64,000 bases of DNA from Flavobacterium ginsenosidimutans (GTDB lineage Bacteria > Bacteroidota > Bacteroidia > Flavobacteriales > Flavobacteriaceae): assembly GCF_003254625.1 (NCBI RefSeq), contig NZ_QJRJ01000072.1, positions 124,001-188,000 on the forward strand, read 5' to 3'. The position numbers were made by a program, and so were the translations under genes. Below are positions 51,363 through 59,755 of the stretch, piece after piece. Position 1 is the stretch's first letter; every line of letters starts with the position of its first letter. A model generated the notes under the pieces. That model had not been told where the DNA came from. It did no database searches and saw nothing but the letters and a program-made list of their open reading frames with translations.

Positions 51363-52217
51363 ATGGCAAGAAAAACAACTTACCGTAAAACATATTCAAG
51401 AAAACCAGCTGGAAGATCTTTTCTAAGCAGACTTTTTCGGTCTATTCTTTTGATTTTTTTTGCACTTTTATTCATTGGGATAATATATCATTATCGCAAA
51501 GGCTTGGCTTATTATTTAGGATTTAAATCGGAAAAAGTTTTAGACGAAGATGAGGTTGACAAACACCTTTCTGATGTTCGAAACATTCGTGTTCTTGAAA
51601 ATCATAAAGGAAAGGTAATCGGAATCGATGTTTCTGAATTTCAAGGCAAAGTCGATTGGGATGAAGTTGAAATTTTGGACGAAAAATATCCTGTTCAATT
51701 CGTTTTTATTCGCGCTACAGCTGGAAATGATCGTGTTGATAGACAATTCAAAAAAAATTGGGAAGGAGCAAAGGAGAACAAAATCATGCGCGGTGCTTAT
51801 CACTATTATCGCCCGAATGAAAATTCTATCGAACAAGCGGACCTTTTTATCAAAACAGTAAAATTGCAGAAAGGAGATCTTCCGCCAGTTTTAGATATCG
51901 AAAAATTGCCTAAAAATCAGCCTTTAGATAGTTTGAAAAAAGGTTTGAAGCGTTGGCTGAATAAAGTTGAGAAACATTATCAAGTTCGCCCTATAATTTA
52001 TTCTGGAGAAAGATATTATTCTGATTTTTTAAAAGAAGAATTTAGCGAATATCTTTTCTGGATTGCCAATTATAATTTCTACAGAGAAAAAATTGAAGAT
52101 GATTGGCTGTTTTGGCAGTTTACAGAAAAAGCTTCTCTGCCAGGAATTAAACATCGTGTTGATGTCAATATTTACAATGGCGATTTAGAACAATTGCAGT
52201 TTATTACCGTTGAATGA
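51363..52217 (+). CDS. Membrane-anchored GH25 lysozyme-like protein
   Basis: The 284-residue protein has a basic N-terminus (ARKTTYRKTYSRKPAGRSFLSRLF) and one membrane segment near 28-43, then a GH25 domain from about residue 84: VIGIDVSEFQGKVDWDEV, FVFIRATAGNDRVDRQFKKNWEGAKENKIMRGAYHYYRP, LPPVLDIEKLPKNQ (Asp/Glu catalytic motif) and FWQFTEKASLPGIKHRVDVNIYNGDLEQL. GH25 enzymes cleave the MurNAc-GlcNAc bond of peptidoglycan. It probably shares a transcript with pssA and faces lptB head-on, separated by an inverted repeat. Confidence 0.9.
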   Translation: MARKTTYRKTYSRKPAGRSFLSRLFRSILLIFFALLFIGIIYHYRKGLAYYLGFKSEKVLDEDEVDKHLSDVRNIRVLENHKGKVIGIDVSEFQGKVDWDEVEILDEKYPVQFVFIRATAGNDRVDRQFKKNWEGAKENKIMRGAYHYYRPNENSIEQADLFIKTVKLQKGDLPPVLDIEKLPKNQPLDSLKKGLKRWLNKVEKHYQVRPIIYSGERYYSDFLKEEFSEYLFWIANYNFYREKIEDDWLFWQFTEKASLPGIKHRVDVNIYNGDLEQLQFITVE

Positions 52218-52221
52218 TTTA

Positions 52222-52276
52222 CAGTCATAGTCTCAGTTTACAGTATTTGCGAGACTGTAAACTGAGACTGCGACTG
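52222..52276. repeat. Inverted repeat between convergent genes, likely bidirectional terminator
   Basis: A perfect 16-bp inverted repeat (AGTCTCAGTTTACAGT at 52229-52244 and its complement at 52254-52269) has a 9-nt loop and extends by CAGTC/GACTG at 52222-52226 and 52272-52276 after a 2-nt mismatch. It lies between the stops of the GH25 gene (+) and lptB (-), so it can serve both as terminator. The same words recur at 57527-57610. Confidence 0.75.
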
Positions 52277-52285
52277 AATACTTTT

Positions 52286-53026
52286 TTAAAATTCCAGTTT
52301 CTTTTTACGAAGCTCGAAGTTTTGTCCAAGGTAAACACGACGAACCATTTCGTCTTCTACTAATTCTTCTGGAACTCCTGCTTTAAGAATTCCTCCTTCA
52401 AACATTAAGTATGTTTTATCAGTAATAGCAAGCGTTTCTTGAACGTTGTGATCGGTAATTAAGATTCCGATGTTTTTGTTTTTTAATTGTGCTACAATTC
52501 GCTGAATATCTTCAACCGCAACAGGGTCAACTCCAGCAAAAGGCTCATCCAATAAAATAAATTTTGGATCGGTTGCCAAAGCACGTGCAATTTCGGTACG
52601 ACGACGCTCACCTCCAGAAAGTAAATCGCCTCGGTTGGTGCGAATATGCTCTAAACTGAATTCTTCAATTAAACTTTCCATTTTGGCAATTTGTGCTTCT
52701 TTAGAAAGGTCTGTTAATTGTAAAACACTCAATATATTGTCTTCAATACTTAATTTTCTAAAAACAGAAGCTTCTTGTGCCAAATAACCAATTCCTTGCT
52801 GTGCACGTTTGTACATCGGATAATCGGTAATGTTTAAATTGTCAAGATAAATATTTCCTTGATTTGGTTTTACCAATCCCACAATCATGTAAAAAGAGGT
52901 TGTTTTTCCAGCTCCATTTGGTCCCAAAAGACCTACGATTTCTCCTTGATTTACTTCAACAGAAATTCCTTTTACAACACTACGTCCTTTATAAGTTTTG
53001 ATTAAATTATCGGCTCTTAATTTCAT
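52286..53026 (-). CDS. lptB: LPS export ABC ATPase
   Basis: The 246-residue ATPase drives the LptB2FG transporter, which extracts LPS from the inner membrane. Walker A GPNGAGKTT (35-43), a Q-loop in GYLAQEASVFRKL, signature LLSGGERRRTEIARAL, Walker B FILLDEPFAGVDP and H-loop ITDHNVQETL are complete, and the whole protein resembles E. coli LptB in length and order. It lies 90 nt after the decarboxylase-like gene of the kdsD-tatC series on the same strand. Confidence 0.95.
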   Translation of the reverse strand: MKLRADNLIKTYKGRSVVKGISVEVNQGEIVGLLGPNGAGKTTSFYMIVGLVKPNQGNIYLDNLNITDYPMYKRAQQGIGYLAQEASVFRKLSIEDNILSVLQLTDLSKEAQIAKMESLIEEFSLEHIRTNRGDLLSGGERRRTEIARALATDPKFILLDEPFAGVDPVAVEDIQRIVAQLKNKNIGILITDHNVQETLAITDKTYLMFEGGILKAGVPEELVEDEMVRRVYLGQNFELRKKKLEF

Positions 53027-53053
53027 TTTTTAAGTTTAATCGTTTAATCGATA

Positions 53054-53090
53054 AATCGTTTATTCGTTGCAAATTAACAAATAAACGATT
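53054..53090. repeat. Short inverted repeat between the decarboxylase-like gene and lptB
   Basis: AATCGTTTATT at 53054-53064 pairs with AATAAACGATT at 53080-53090, with a 15-nt loop. Similar AATCG/GTTTA words are repeated around it. It may be a weak terminator after the upstream gene or a site for a regulator; no clear run of T follows. Confidence 0.4.
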
Positions 53091-53116
53091 CAACAGTTAA
53101 ACGTATTAACAATTAT

Positions 53117-53467
53117 TTATTTTCCTGCTTCTTCAAGAGCTTCCCAGAATTCGTAAGCTCTTCTTAAATGAGGAATAACAATTGTTCCTCCAACAAGAGT
53201 TGCGATTCCCATAGCCTCCATCATTTCTTCTTTAGAAACCCCTTCTTTATAACTTGTTTCTAAATGGTATTTTACACAGTCGTCGCATCTTAAAACAGTA
53301 GATGCAACTAAGCCTAAAAGTTCTTTTGTTTTTACATCAAGAGCGCCTTCTGCGTAAGCATTGGTGTCAAGATTAAAAATTCGCTTAACAATTTTGTTGT
53401 TGTCAGCAAGCAGTTTTTCGTTCATTTTAGAACGATAGTCGTTAAATTCTTGAATTATATCAGGCAT
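53117..53467 (-). CDS. Carboxymuconolactone decarboxylase-family protein (AhpD-like)
   Basis: The 116-residue protein matches the carboxymuconolactone decarboxylase/AhpD family. VASTVLRCDDCVKYHLETSYKEGVSKEEMMEAMGIATLVGGTIVIPHLRRA contains the CxxC...H redox motif (CDDCVKYH), so a peroxidase-like or disulphide activity is more likely than a decarboxylase. It overlaps the tatC gene by 8 nt and is co-transcribed with it. The substrate is unknown. Confidence 0.88.
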   Translation of the reverse strand: MPDIIQEFNDYRSKMNEKLLADNNKIVKRIFNLDTNAYAEGALDVKTKELLGLVASTVLRCDDCVKYHLETSYKEGVSKEEMMEAMGIATLVGGTIVIPHLRRAYEFWEALEEAGK

Positions 53468-54275
53468 TTTCTTTTAATTTATTTTTATAAACAATTTTCG
53501 AAATAAGGATGCTGACTTCATAGATAATTAACATCGGAATTGCAACAATAGTCTGACTTACAACGTCTGGCGGAGTTACAATTGCGGCGATAATTAAAAT
53601 AATTACTACAGCATATTTCCAGTATTTTCTCAAGAATTCAGGAGTTACTAATCCTAATTTCGTTAAGAAATAAATAGCGATTGGCAATTCAAAAAAGATT
53701 GCACTTCCTAAAATACTCGTTTTAACCATTCCCATATAAGACTCGAGTGTGAATTGGTTTTTTACAATATCACTCACAGAGAAAGTAGCCACGAAATTTA
53801 CAGACATGGGAATTACTACAAAATACCCAAACAATACTCCTAAGAAGAAAAGTAAAGATGAAACGAAAATGAATAGTTTCGCATTTTTTCTCTCTTTCTC
53901 ATAAAGAGCTGGACTGATAAATTTCCAGATTTCCCATAAAATATAAGGGAAACTCAAAATAAATCCGGCCAAAAGACACATCCATACAAAGATGTTTACC
54001 TGACCTTCCATTTCGGTATTCTGAATAATGAAATTCAGTTCTGTAATACAAATGCTGTCTGCGAATCCCAAAGAATGTGATAGGTCGCAAAACCAAACAT
54101 AAGTAAAAAATGTTGGTCTAATTGGACCTAAAATAATTTGATCAAATAAATAATCACTAATAAAATAAGTAACAAATGCCATGATGCATGTTGCAAGTGT
54201 ACTTCTAACTAATAACCATCTTAATTCTTCAAGATGATCCAAAAATGACATTTCGCCAAGATTTTTTTTTGCCAT
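53460..54275 (-). CDS. tatC: Sec-independent translocase subunit TatC
   Basis: The 271-residue protein has six membrane segments and the TatC start MSFLDHLEELRWLLVRSTLA, with the Glu-Leu-Arg motif that binds twin-arginine signals. The segment FISPALYEKERKNAKLFIFVSSLLFFLGVLFGYFVVIPMSV is highly typical. A long periplasmic loop with two Cys residues after the first helix (FCDLSHSLGFADSICITEL) is characteristic of Bacteroidota. Its start overlaps the stop of kdsD by one base. No tatA gene is present nearby. Confidence 0.95.
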   Translation of the reverse strand: MAKKNLGEMSFLDHLEELRWLLVRSTLATCIMAFVTYFISDYLFDQIILGPIRPTFFTYVWFCDLSHSLGFADSICITELNFIIQNTEMEGQVNIFVWMCLLAGFILSFPYILWEIWKFISPALYEKERKNAKLFIFVSSLLFFLGVLFGYFVVIPMSVNFVATFSVSDIVKNQFTLESYMGMVKTSILGSAIFFELPIAIYFLTKLGLVTPEFLRKYWKYAVVIILIIAAIVTPPDVVSQTIVAIPMLIIYEVSILISKIVYKNKLKENA

Positions 54276-55240
54276 TATACGATTCCTTCTTTTAAAATGT
54301 CATGTAAATGTAAAACGCCTTTGTATGTTCCTTCGTCAGAAACAATTAACTGAGTAATCGAGTAATCTTCTAATATATTCAGTGCATCAACAGCCATTGT
54401 CTCAGACGAAACCATTTTTGGGTTTATCGTCATGATATCCCTAGCTGTTAAATCTGCTATCGAATCCCGATCGTTTAACATTCGTCTAATATCTCCATCG
54501 GTAATAATTCCGATTATTTTATCATTTTCAACAACAGCTGTAACACCAAGTCTTTTTTCAGAGATTTCAAAAATCACTTTTTTGACAGATGTATCAGGAG
54601 CTACGGTTGGTTTTAGTGAGTTTTCGATCATATCTTTTACACGAAGCAATAGTTTTTTTCCTAATGCGCCGCCTGGATGATAAACTGCAAAATCTTCTGG
54701 TTTAAAATCACGCATTTCCATCAAACAGACTGCTAAAGCATCACCAATAACAAGTTGCGCTGTAGTGCTGTTTGTAGGAGCTAAGTTAATTGGACAAGCT
54801 TCCACATCAACTGTAGCATTCAAAATATAATCTGAGCCTTTTGCTAAAAATGAAGTTACATTTCCTGTGATCGCAATTAAGGTGTTTCCAAATCGCTTTA
54901 ATAATGGAACCAAGACTTTAATTTCCGGACTATTTCCGCTTTTCGAAATACAGATAATGATGTCATCATTTTGTATCATTCCAAGATCGCCATGAATTGC
55001 TTCTGCAGCATGCAAAAACATAGAAGGAGTTCCTGTAGAGTTAAAAGTAGCGACCATTTTTTGAGCAATGATGGCACTTTTTCCGATTCCCGTAACGATT
55101 AAACGACCTTTGGTTTCATAGATACGCTGGACTGCTTCGTAGAAATTTTCGTCCAGAAAATCAATTAATTTTGTAATTGCTTCACTTTCAGAGAGTATTG
55201 TTTTTTTGGCAATTGCCAATATATTTTCTTTTGTGATCAA
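54275..55240 (-). CDS. kdsD: Arabinose-5-phosphate isomerase (KdsD/KpsF)
   Basis: The enzyme forms D-arabinose 5-phosphate, the precursor of Kdo. A SIS domain comes first (GRLIVTGIGKSAIIAQKMVATFNSTGTPSMFLHAAEAIHGDLGMIQ, CISKSGNSPEIKVLVPLLKRFG), then two CBS domains near residues 200-320. The TTG at 55240 is taken as start, giving 321 residues beginning ITKENILAIAKKTILSESEAI after Met, which fits the family. A longer open frame to 55336 adds 32 residues of poor quality and would overlap the divergent recQ start. Kdo is needed for lipid A-core and thus links this flank to envelope biosynthesis. Confidence 0.9.
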   Translation of the reverse strand: MITKENILAIAKKTILSESEAITKLIDFLDENFYEAVQRIYETKGRLIVTGIGKSAIIAQKMVATFNSTGTPSMFLHAAEAIHGDLGMIQNDDIIICISKSGNSPEIKVLVPLLKRFGNTLIAITGNVTSFLAKGSDYILNATVDVEACPINLAPTNSTTAQLVIGDALAVCLMEMRDFKPEDFAVYHPGGALGKKLLLRVKDMIENSLKPTVAPDTSVKKVIFEISEKRLGVTAVVENDKIIGIITDGDIRRMLNDRDSIADLTARDIMTINPKMVSSETMAVDALNILEDYSITQLIVSDEGTYKGVLHLHDILKEGIV

Positions 55241-55294
55241 ATCAGAATATTTAAAATTTGTATGTATAAAAGAAAGTTGTATCTTTATGTGTTG

Positions 55295-55302
55295 CAAATT
55301 TA
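55295..55302 (-). promoter_or_regulatory. Possible -7 promoter box for kdsD
   Basis: On the minus strand this reads TAAATTTG, matching TAnnTTTG. Transcription would begin near 55288, upstream of the TTG start at 55240 and downstream of the longer alternative start, which supports the shorter gene model. Confidence 0.4.
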
Positions 55303-55326
55303 TACAAAATACCATTAATATAGAGA

Positions 55327-57522
55327 ATGAATTCAAACGAAATTGAAATACATAAAGAATTAAAGAAGTATTTCGGCTTTAGCCAATTTAAAGGCTTGCA
55401 GGAGCAAGTTATTACGAGTATTTTAGGTCAAACAAATACTTTCGTAATTATGCCTACGGGCGGTGGAAAGTCTCTTTGTTATCAATTACCCGCTTTAATT
55501 CAGGAAGGAACAGCAATTGTTGTTTCTCCTCTGATTGCTTTGATGAAAAACCAAGTTGATGCAATTCGAAGTCTTTCGTCTGAAAATGGAATTGCTCACG
55601 TATTAAATTCCTCACTTACCAAAACAGAAATTGCACAGGTTAAAAAAGATATTACTTCTGGATTGACTAAACTTTTGTATGTTGCTCCAGAATCTTTAAC
55701 AAAAGAAGAATATGTTGCTTTCTTGCAAAGTGTGCCAATTTCTTTTGTCGCTATCGACGAAGCGCACTGTATCTCAGAGTGGGGACATGATTTTAGACCA
55801 GAATACAGAAATCTAAGACACATTATTAAGCAATTAGGTAAAGTGCCAATTATTGGTCTTACTGCAACTGCAACCCCAAAAGTTCAGGAAGATATCCTGA
55901 AAAACCTTGATATGTCTGATGCTAATACTTTTAAAGCATCATTCAACAGACCGAACTTGTACTATGAAGTTCGTACAAAAACAAAAAATATCGAGTCGGA
56001 TATTATTCGATTTATCAAACAACATAAAGGCAAATCTGGAATTATTTACTGCTTAAGCCGTAAAAAAGTAGAATCTATTGCCGAAGTTTTACAAGTAAAC
56101 GGAATCAGCGCTGTTCCTTACCATGCAGGTTTAGACGCAAAAACACGTGCAAAACATCAGGATATGTTCTTGATGGAAGATGTAGATGTGGTTGTGGCGA
56201 CTATCGCATTCGGAATGGGAATTGATAAACCAGACGTTCGTTTTGTAATTCACCACGATATTCCAAAATCGCTTGAAAGCTATTACCAAGAAACCGGGCG
56301 TGCTGGACGTGACGGTGGAGAAGGACATTGCTTGGCTTATTACTCTTATAAAGATGTAGAAAAGCTGGAGAAATTTATGTCTGGAAAACCAGTTGCCGAA
56401 CAGGAAATTGGTTTTGCCCTTTTACAGGAAGTTGTGGCTTACGCCGAAACCTCAATGTCGCGCAGAAAATTCCTTCTTCACTATTTCGGAGAAGAATTTG
56501 ACAGCGAAACAGGCGAAGGTGCCGATATGGATGACAACGTTCGTAATCCAAAACATAAAGTAGAAGCGAAAGAACAAGTAGTTAAATTGCTTGAAATTGT
56601 TCGTGATACCAAACATATTTACAAATCAAAAGAAATTGTCTTTACTTTAATTGGCCGAATCAATGCGGTAATTAAAGCGCATAAAACAGATGCTCAGCCT
56701 TATTTTGGTTCTGGTTCAGACCATGATGAGAAGTATTGGATGGCATTATTAAGACAAGTTTTAGTTACAGGGTATTTGTCTAAAGACATTGAAACATACG
56801 GCGTTATAAAAATTACACAAGAAGGTTTAGATTTTATTAAAAGCCCAGTTTCATTTATGATGTCTGAAGACCATGAATATACTGAAGCCGATGACGAAAC
56901 TATTGTAACTGGTGGAAAATCATCAGGAACTGCAGATGAAGTTCTAACTGGAATGCTTCGTGAACTTCGTAAAAAAGTGGCTAAGAAACTTGGAGTTCCA
57001 CCATTTGTAGTTTTCCAAGATCCTTCGATTGAAGATATGGCACTTAAATATCCTATTTCTATCACCGAATTATACAATATTCATGGTGTAGGAGAAGGAA
57101 AAGCCAAAAAATATGGAAGCGAATTCGTTGCTTTAATCAGCCGTTATGTTGATGATAACGATATTATTCGTCCAGACGATTTAGTAGTAAAATCTACCGG
57201 AGTAAATTCTGCCAACAAATTATATATCATTCAGAATATTGATAGAAAACTTCCATTAAGTGATATAGCTTCTGCGAAAGGTTTAACGATGGATGCTTTG
57301 ATCAAAGAAATGGAACAAATTGTTTATTCTGGAACTAAGCTGAATATCAAATATTGGTTAGATGATATTTTAGATGATGATCAGCAAGAAGAAATTCACG
57401 ATTACTTCATGGAATCAGAATCAGATAAAATAGAAGACGCTCTTAAAGAATTTGATGGCGACTACGATATTGACGAATTACGTTTGATGCGTATTAAGTT
57501 TATCAGCGAAGTAGCGAATTAA
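55327..57522 (+). CDS. recQ: ATP-dependent DNA helicase RecQ
   Basis: The 731-residue helicase unwinds DNA in recombination and repair. Walker A MPTGGGKSLCYQLP, the DEAH box AIDEAHCISEWGHDFRPEY, LTATATP, IIYCLSRKKVESIAEVL, AFGMGIDKPDVRFVIHHDIPKSLESYYQETGRAGRDG (motifs V-VI) and a RecQ-Ct region are all present. The Bacteroidota form keeps the HRDC domain (about 525-600: TGMLRELRKKVAKKLGVPPFVVFQDPSIEDMALKYPISITELYNIHGVGEGKAKKYG) and has a C-terminal wHTH-like tail. The zinc-binding cysteines of the E. coli enzyme are not obvious. It diverges from kdsD. Confidence 0.96.
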   Translation: MNSNEIEIHKELKKYFGFSQFKGLQEQVITSILGQTNTFVIMPTGGGKSLCYQLPALIQEGTAIVVSPLIALMKNQVDAIRSLSSENGIAHVLNSSLTKTEIAQVKKDITSGLTKLLYVAPESLTKEEYVAFLQSVPISFVAIDEAHCISEWGHDFRPEYRNLRHIIKQLGKVPIIGLTATATPKVQEDILKNLDMSDANTFKASFNRPNLYYEVRTKTKNIESDIIRFIKQHKGKSGIIYCLSRKKVESIAEVLQVNGISAVPYHAGLDAKTRAKHQDMFLMEDVDVVVATIAFGMGIDKPDVRFVIHHDIPKSLESYYQETGRAGRDGGEGHCLAYYSYKDVEKLEKFMSGKPVAEQEIGFALLQEVVAYAETSMSRRKFLLHYFGEEFDSETGEGADMDDNVRNPKHKVEAKEQVVKLLEIVRDTKHIYKSKEIVFTLIGRINAVIKAHKTDAQPYFGSGSDHDEKYWMALLRQVLVTGYLSKDIETYGVIKITQEGLDFIKSPVSFMMSEDHEYTEADDETIVTGGKSSGTADEVLTGMLRELRKKVAKKLGVPPFVVFQDPSIEDMALKYPISITELYNIHGVGEGKAKKYGSEFVALISRYVDDNDIIRPDDLVVKSTGVNSANKLYIIQNIDRKLPLSDIASAKGLTMDALIKEMEQIVYSGTKLNIKYWLDDILDDDQQEEIHDYFMESESDKIEDALKEFDGDYDIDELRLMRIKFISEVAN

Positions 57523-57526
57523 ATAA

Positions 57527-57610
57527 AGTTTACAGTTGCAGTTTACAGTCTCAGTAAACTGCGACTTAAAATTAGTCTCAGTACAAAACTGTAAACTGTG
57601 ACTGAAAACT
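57527..57610. repeat. Imperfect 23-bp inverted repeat, same word family as 52222-52276
   Basis: Arms at 57527-57549 and 57588-57610 pair at 20 of 23 positions with a 38-nt loop; the core is AGTTTACAGT against ACTGTAAACT. The loop holds two more AGTCTCAGT-type words, and a smaller hairpin (CAGTTTA...TAAACTG) lies at 57539-57561. It separates recQ (+) from the small minus-strand gene and may stop transcription in both directions. Confidence 0.65.
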
Positions 57611-57615
57611 GAAAA

Positions 57616-57852
57616 CTACTCGTAGAGTTCCCCTCGATGCGGTTTCAAAGCATCTCTTACTTGAATCATATTTTCGTCGGTTACAACCATAAAAGCTATG
57701 GCGTACATTTCGTCGATGATTTTAAATCCCGTAATATTTAGTGGCAATTTTTCGATTGCGATATATTCTTTTAAATGAATTTCGTGGTGCTCGGCAGTTT
57801 TTGCAGAAGCTGGTCCACGGAAATCCCAAATTAGTTTTATTTTTCTTGACAT
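57616..57852 (-). CDS. Small conserved hypothetical protein
   Basis: ATG at 57852 gives 78 residues beginning MSRKIKLIWDFRGPASAKTAEHHEIHLKEYIAIEKLPL, followed by an alternating strand/helix part (ITGFKIIDEMYAIAFMVVTDENMIQVRDALKPHRGELYE). It is predicted to be soluble, with a small alpha/beta (ferredoxin-like) pattern. A longer start at 57885 exists but is less likely. No domain is recognised. The protein looks like a real gene because of its balanced composition and separate position between two intergenic repeats. Confidence 0.65.
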   Translation of the reverse strand: MSRKIKLIWDFRGPASAKTAEHHEIHLKEYIAIEKLPLNITGFKIIDEMYAIAFMVVTDENMIQVRDALKPHRGELYE

Positions 57853-57914
57853 TTTTTTATAAGGTGCAAAGGTTGTTAGGAACAAAGATACAAAGTCTTT
57901 CTTAAAGGTTCTAT

Positions 57915-57987
57915 GTAGAGACGCACAGCAGTGCGTCTACGCAAGGTGTGCCTGTAATATGTTAGACGCACTGCAGTGCGTCTCTAC
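57915..57987. repeat. Compound palindromic repeat (REP/MITE-like)
   Basis: Arms at 57915-57939 and 57963-57987 are complementary at 24 of 25 positions around a 23-nt centre. Each arm is itself palindromic around GACGCAC...GTGCGTC, so several stem structures are possible. It is far more GC-rich than the DNA around it. The region from 57853 to 58130 otherwise contains only a putative promoter box near 58076. No transposase is nearby. Confidence 0.7.
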
Positions 57988-58075
57988 GATATTCTTTGTG
58001 CTGAAAATTTGCTTTGATTTGTACTAAATCTGCGTGCAAATTTTAGAGTAAATATAAAATCTCATTTCAAAATAG

Positions 58076-58083
58076 TACTTTTG
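58076..58083 (+). promoter_or_regulatory. Probable -7 promoter box for the FAD-dependent oxidoreductase gene
   Basis: TACTTTTG matches TAnnTTTG, about 48 nt before the ATG at 58131. No clear -33 TTG was found at the expected distance. Confidence 0.4.
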
Positions 58084-58130
58084 CATGTTCTTTTCATAGA
58101 AAGAAAAGCTAATAGAATAAAAACACAAAA

Positions 58131-59690
58131 ATGCCTAAAGAACTTTTACTTCAAGTAACACCAGAAATTGCTGCAAACGAATCATTGCTAAAAGACCATT
58201 TGTCTAAGCAAATCAAAGTTTCTGCTCAAGAAATTCAGCACGTTTCAATTTTAAAACGCTCAATTGATGCACGTCAGAAAGCGATTAAAATTAATTTGAA
58301 AGTTCTTATTTATTTAAAAGGCGAACCTTTTCAGGAAACCAAAATCGAGCTTCCTATATATAAGGACGTTTCGAATGCGCAAGAAGTTATAGTGGTTGGA
58401 GCAGGTCCAGCAGGACTTTTTGCGGCATTGCAATTAATTGAATTAGGTTTAAAACCAATAGTTTTAGAACGTGGAAAAGACGTTCGAGGCCGTCGTCGTG
58501 ACTTGAAAGCGATAAACCGTGAACATATCGTTAATGAAGATTCTAATTATTGTTTTGGTGAAGGCGGAGCAGGAACATATTCTGACGGAAAGTTATATAC
58601 GCGTTCTAAAAAACGAGGTGATGTAACTAGAATTTTAGAACTTCTGGTAGCTTTTGGAGCTTCAGAAGATATTTTGGTTGAAGCGCATCCGCATATTGGA
58701 ACTAATAAATTGCCTAAAATTATTGAAGACATTAGAAATAAAATTAGGGAATTTGGCGGTCAGGTTTTATTTGAAACTCGTGTAGACGATATTTTAGTAA
58801 AGAACAATGAAGTTGAAGGAATCGTAACTCAAAACGGAGATAAAATTCACGCCAACAAATTGATTTTGGCAACTGGACATTCGGCACGTGATATTTTTGA
58901 ATTATTAGACAAAAAGAAAATTTTAATAGAAGCAAAACCTTTTGCTTTAGGAGTTCGTGCAGAGCATGCTCAGGAATTAATAGACAGTATTCAATACAGC
59001 TGTGATTTCCGCGGAGAACATTTGCCACCAGCTCCATATTCTATTGTAAAACAAGTTAACGGGCGCGGAATGTATTCATTCTGTATGTGTCCCGGAGGTG
59101 TAATTGCGCCATGTGCAACAAGTCCGGGTGAAGTGGTTACAAATGGTTGGTCGCCATCTAAACGTGATCAGTCAACAGCAAATTCTGGAATTGTGGTTGA
59201 ATTGAAATTGGAAGATTTTAAACCTTTTGCAAAATTTGGAGCTTTGGCAGGAATGGAATTTCAAAAAAGCATCGAACAAAAAGCTTGGCATTTGGCAGGA
59301 GAAACTCAAAAAGTTCCAGCACAGCGAATGATCGATTTTACGAAAAGCAAAGTTTCAGCAGATATTCCAAAAACTTCTTATGTTCCGGGAACGACTTCAG
59401 TTGAATTGGGACAGGTTTTTCCAGGATTTTTAACTCAAATTATGCGCCAAGGTTTTCAGGATTTTGGAAAATCAATGCGTGGTTATTTAACCAATGAAGC
59501 CATTTTACATGCACCAGAAAGTAGAACTTCGTCACCAGTTAGAATTCCGAGAGATGCTATGACTTTAGAGCATTTACAAATCAAAGGTTTATATCCTTGC
59601 GGAGAAGGTGCAGGTTACGCAGGAGGAATTATTTCTGCTGCTATCGATGGCGAAAAATGTGCGTTGATGATTGCCGAAGCATTGAAATAA
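58131..59690 (+). CDS. NAD(P)/FAD-dependent oxidoreductase
   Basis: The 519-residue protein has an N-terminal 80-residue domain (MPKELLLQVTPEIAANESLLKDHLSKQIKVSAQEIQHVSILKRSIDARQK) and then an FAD-binding Rossmann motif VIVVGAGPAGLFAALQLIELGLKPIVLERG. NEDSNYCFGEGGAGTYSDGKLYTRSKKRGD and YPCGEGAGYAGGIISAAIDGEKCALMIAEAL are conserved in the group of FAD-utilising dehydrogenases found widely in bacteria. Length is normal. The substrate is unknown; the family is sometimes compared to BaiN/RdsA-type or GidA-like flavoproteins, but no specific assignment is made. Confidence 0.88.
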   Translation: MPKELLLQVTPEIAANESLLKDHLSKQIKVSAQEIQHVSILKRSIDARQKAIKINLKVLIYLKGEPFQETKIELPIYKDVSNAQEVIVVGAGPAGLFAALQLIELGLKPIVLERGKDVRGRRRDLKAINREHIVNEDSNYCFGEGGAGTYSDGKLYTRSKKRGDVTRILELLVAFGASEDILVEAHPHIGTNKLPKIIEDIRNKIREFGGQVLFETRVDDILVKNNEVEGIVTQNGDKIHANKLILATGHSARDIFELLDKKKILIEAKPFALGVRAEHAQELIDSIQYSCDFRGEHLPPAPYSIVKQVNGRGMYSFCMCPGGVIAPCATSPGEVVTNGWSPSKRDQSTANSGIVVELKLEDFKPFAKFGALAGMEFQKSIEQKAWHLAGETQKVPAQRMIDFTKSKVSADIPKTSYVPGTTSVELGQVFPGFLTQIMRQGFQDFGKSMRGYLTNEAILHAPESRTSSPVRIPRDAMTLEHLQIKGLYPCGEGAGYAGGIISAAIDGEKCALMIAEALK

Positions 59691-59717
59691 CTCAATTATT
59701 TTTTGTAGTAAAATTAT

Positions 59718-59725
59718 TATATTTG
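59718..59725 (+). promoter_or_regulatory. Possible -7 box before the first SMI1/KNR4-family gene
   Basis: TATATTTG matches TAnnTTTG, 31 nt before the ATG at 59756. The gap after the oxidoreductase gene is 65 nt. It lacks a clear -33 element. Confidence 0.35.
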
Positions 59726-59755
59726 TGAAGTTTTTTAACTTTTAAATATGATAAA

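Noticed and set aside
51363..52217. GH25 gene as a phage endolysin marking a prophage
   Set aside because: It has an N-terminal membrane anchor, sits with pssA, and no phage gene is present in the window.
57900..58000. Possible CRISPR-like array of GACGCAC repeats
   Set aside because: There are only two arms, in inverted orientation, with no equal spacers and no cas gene; it is a palindromic repeat.
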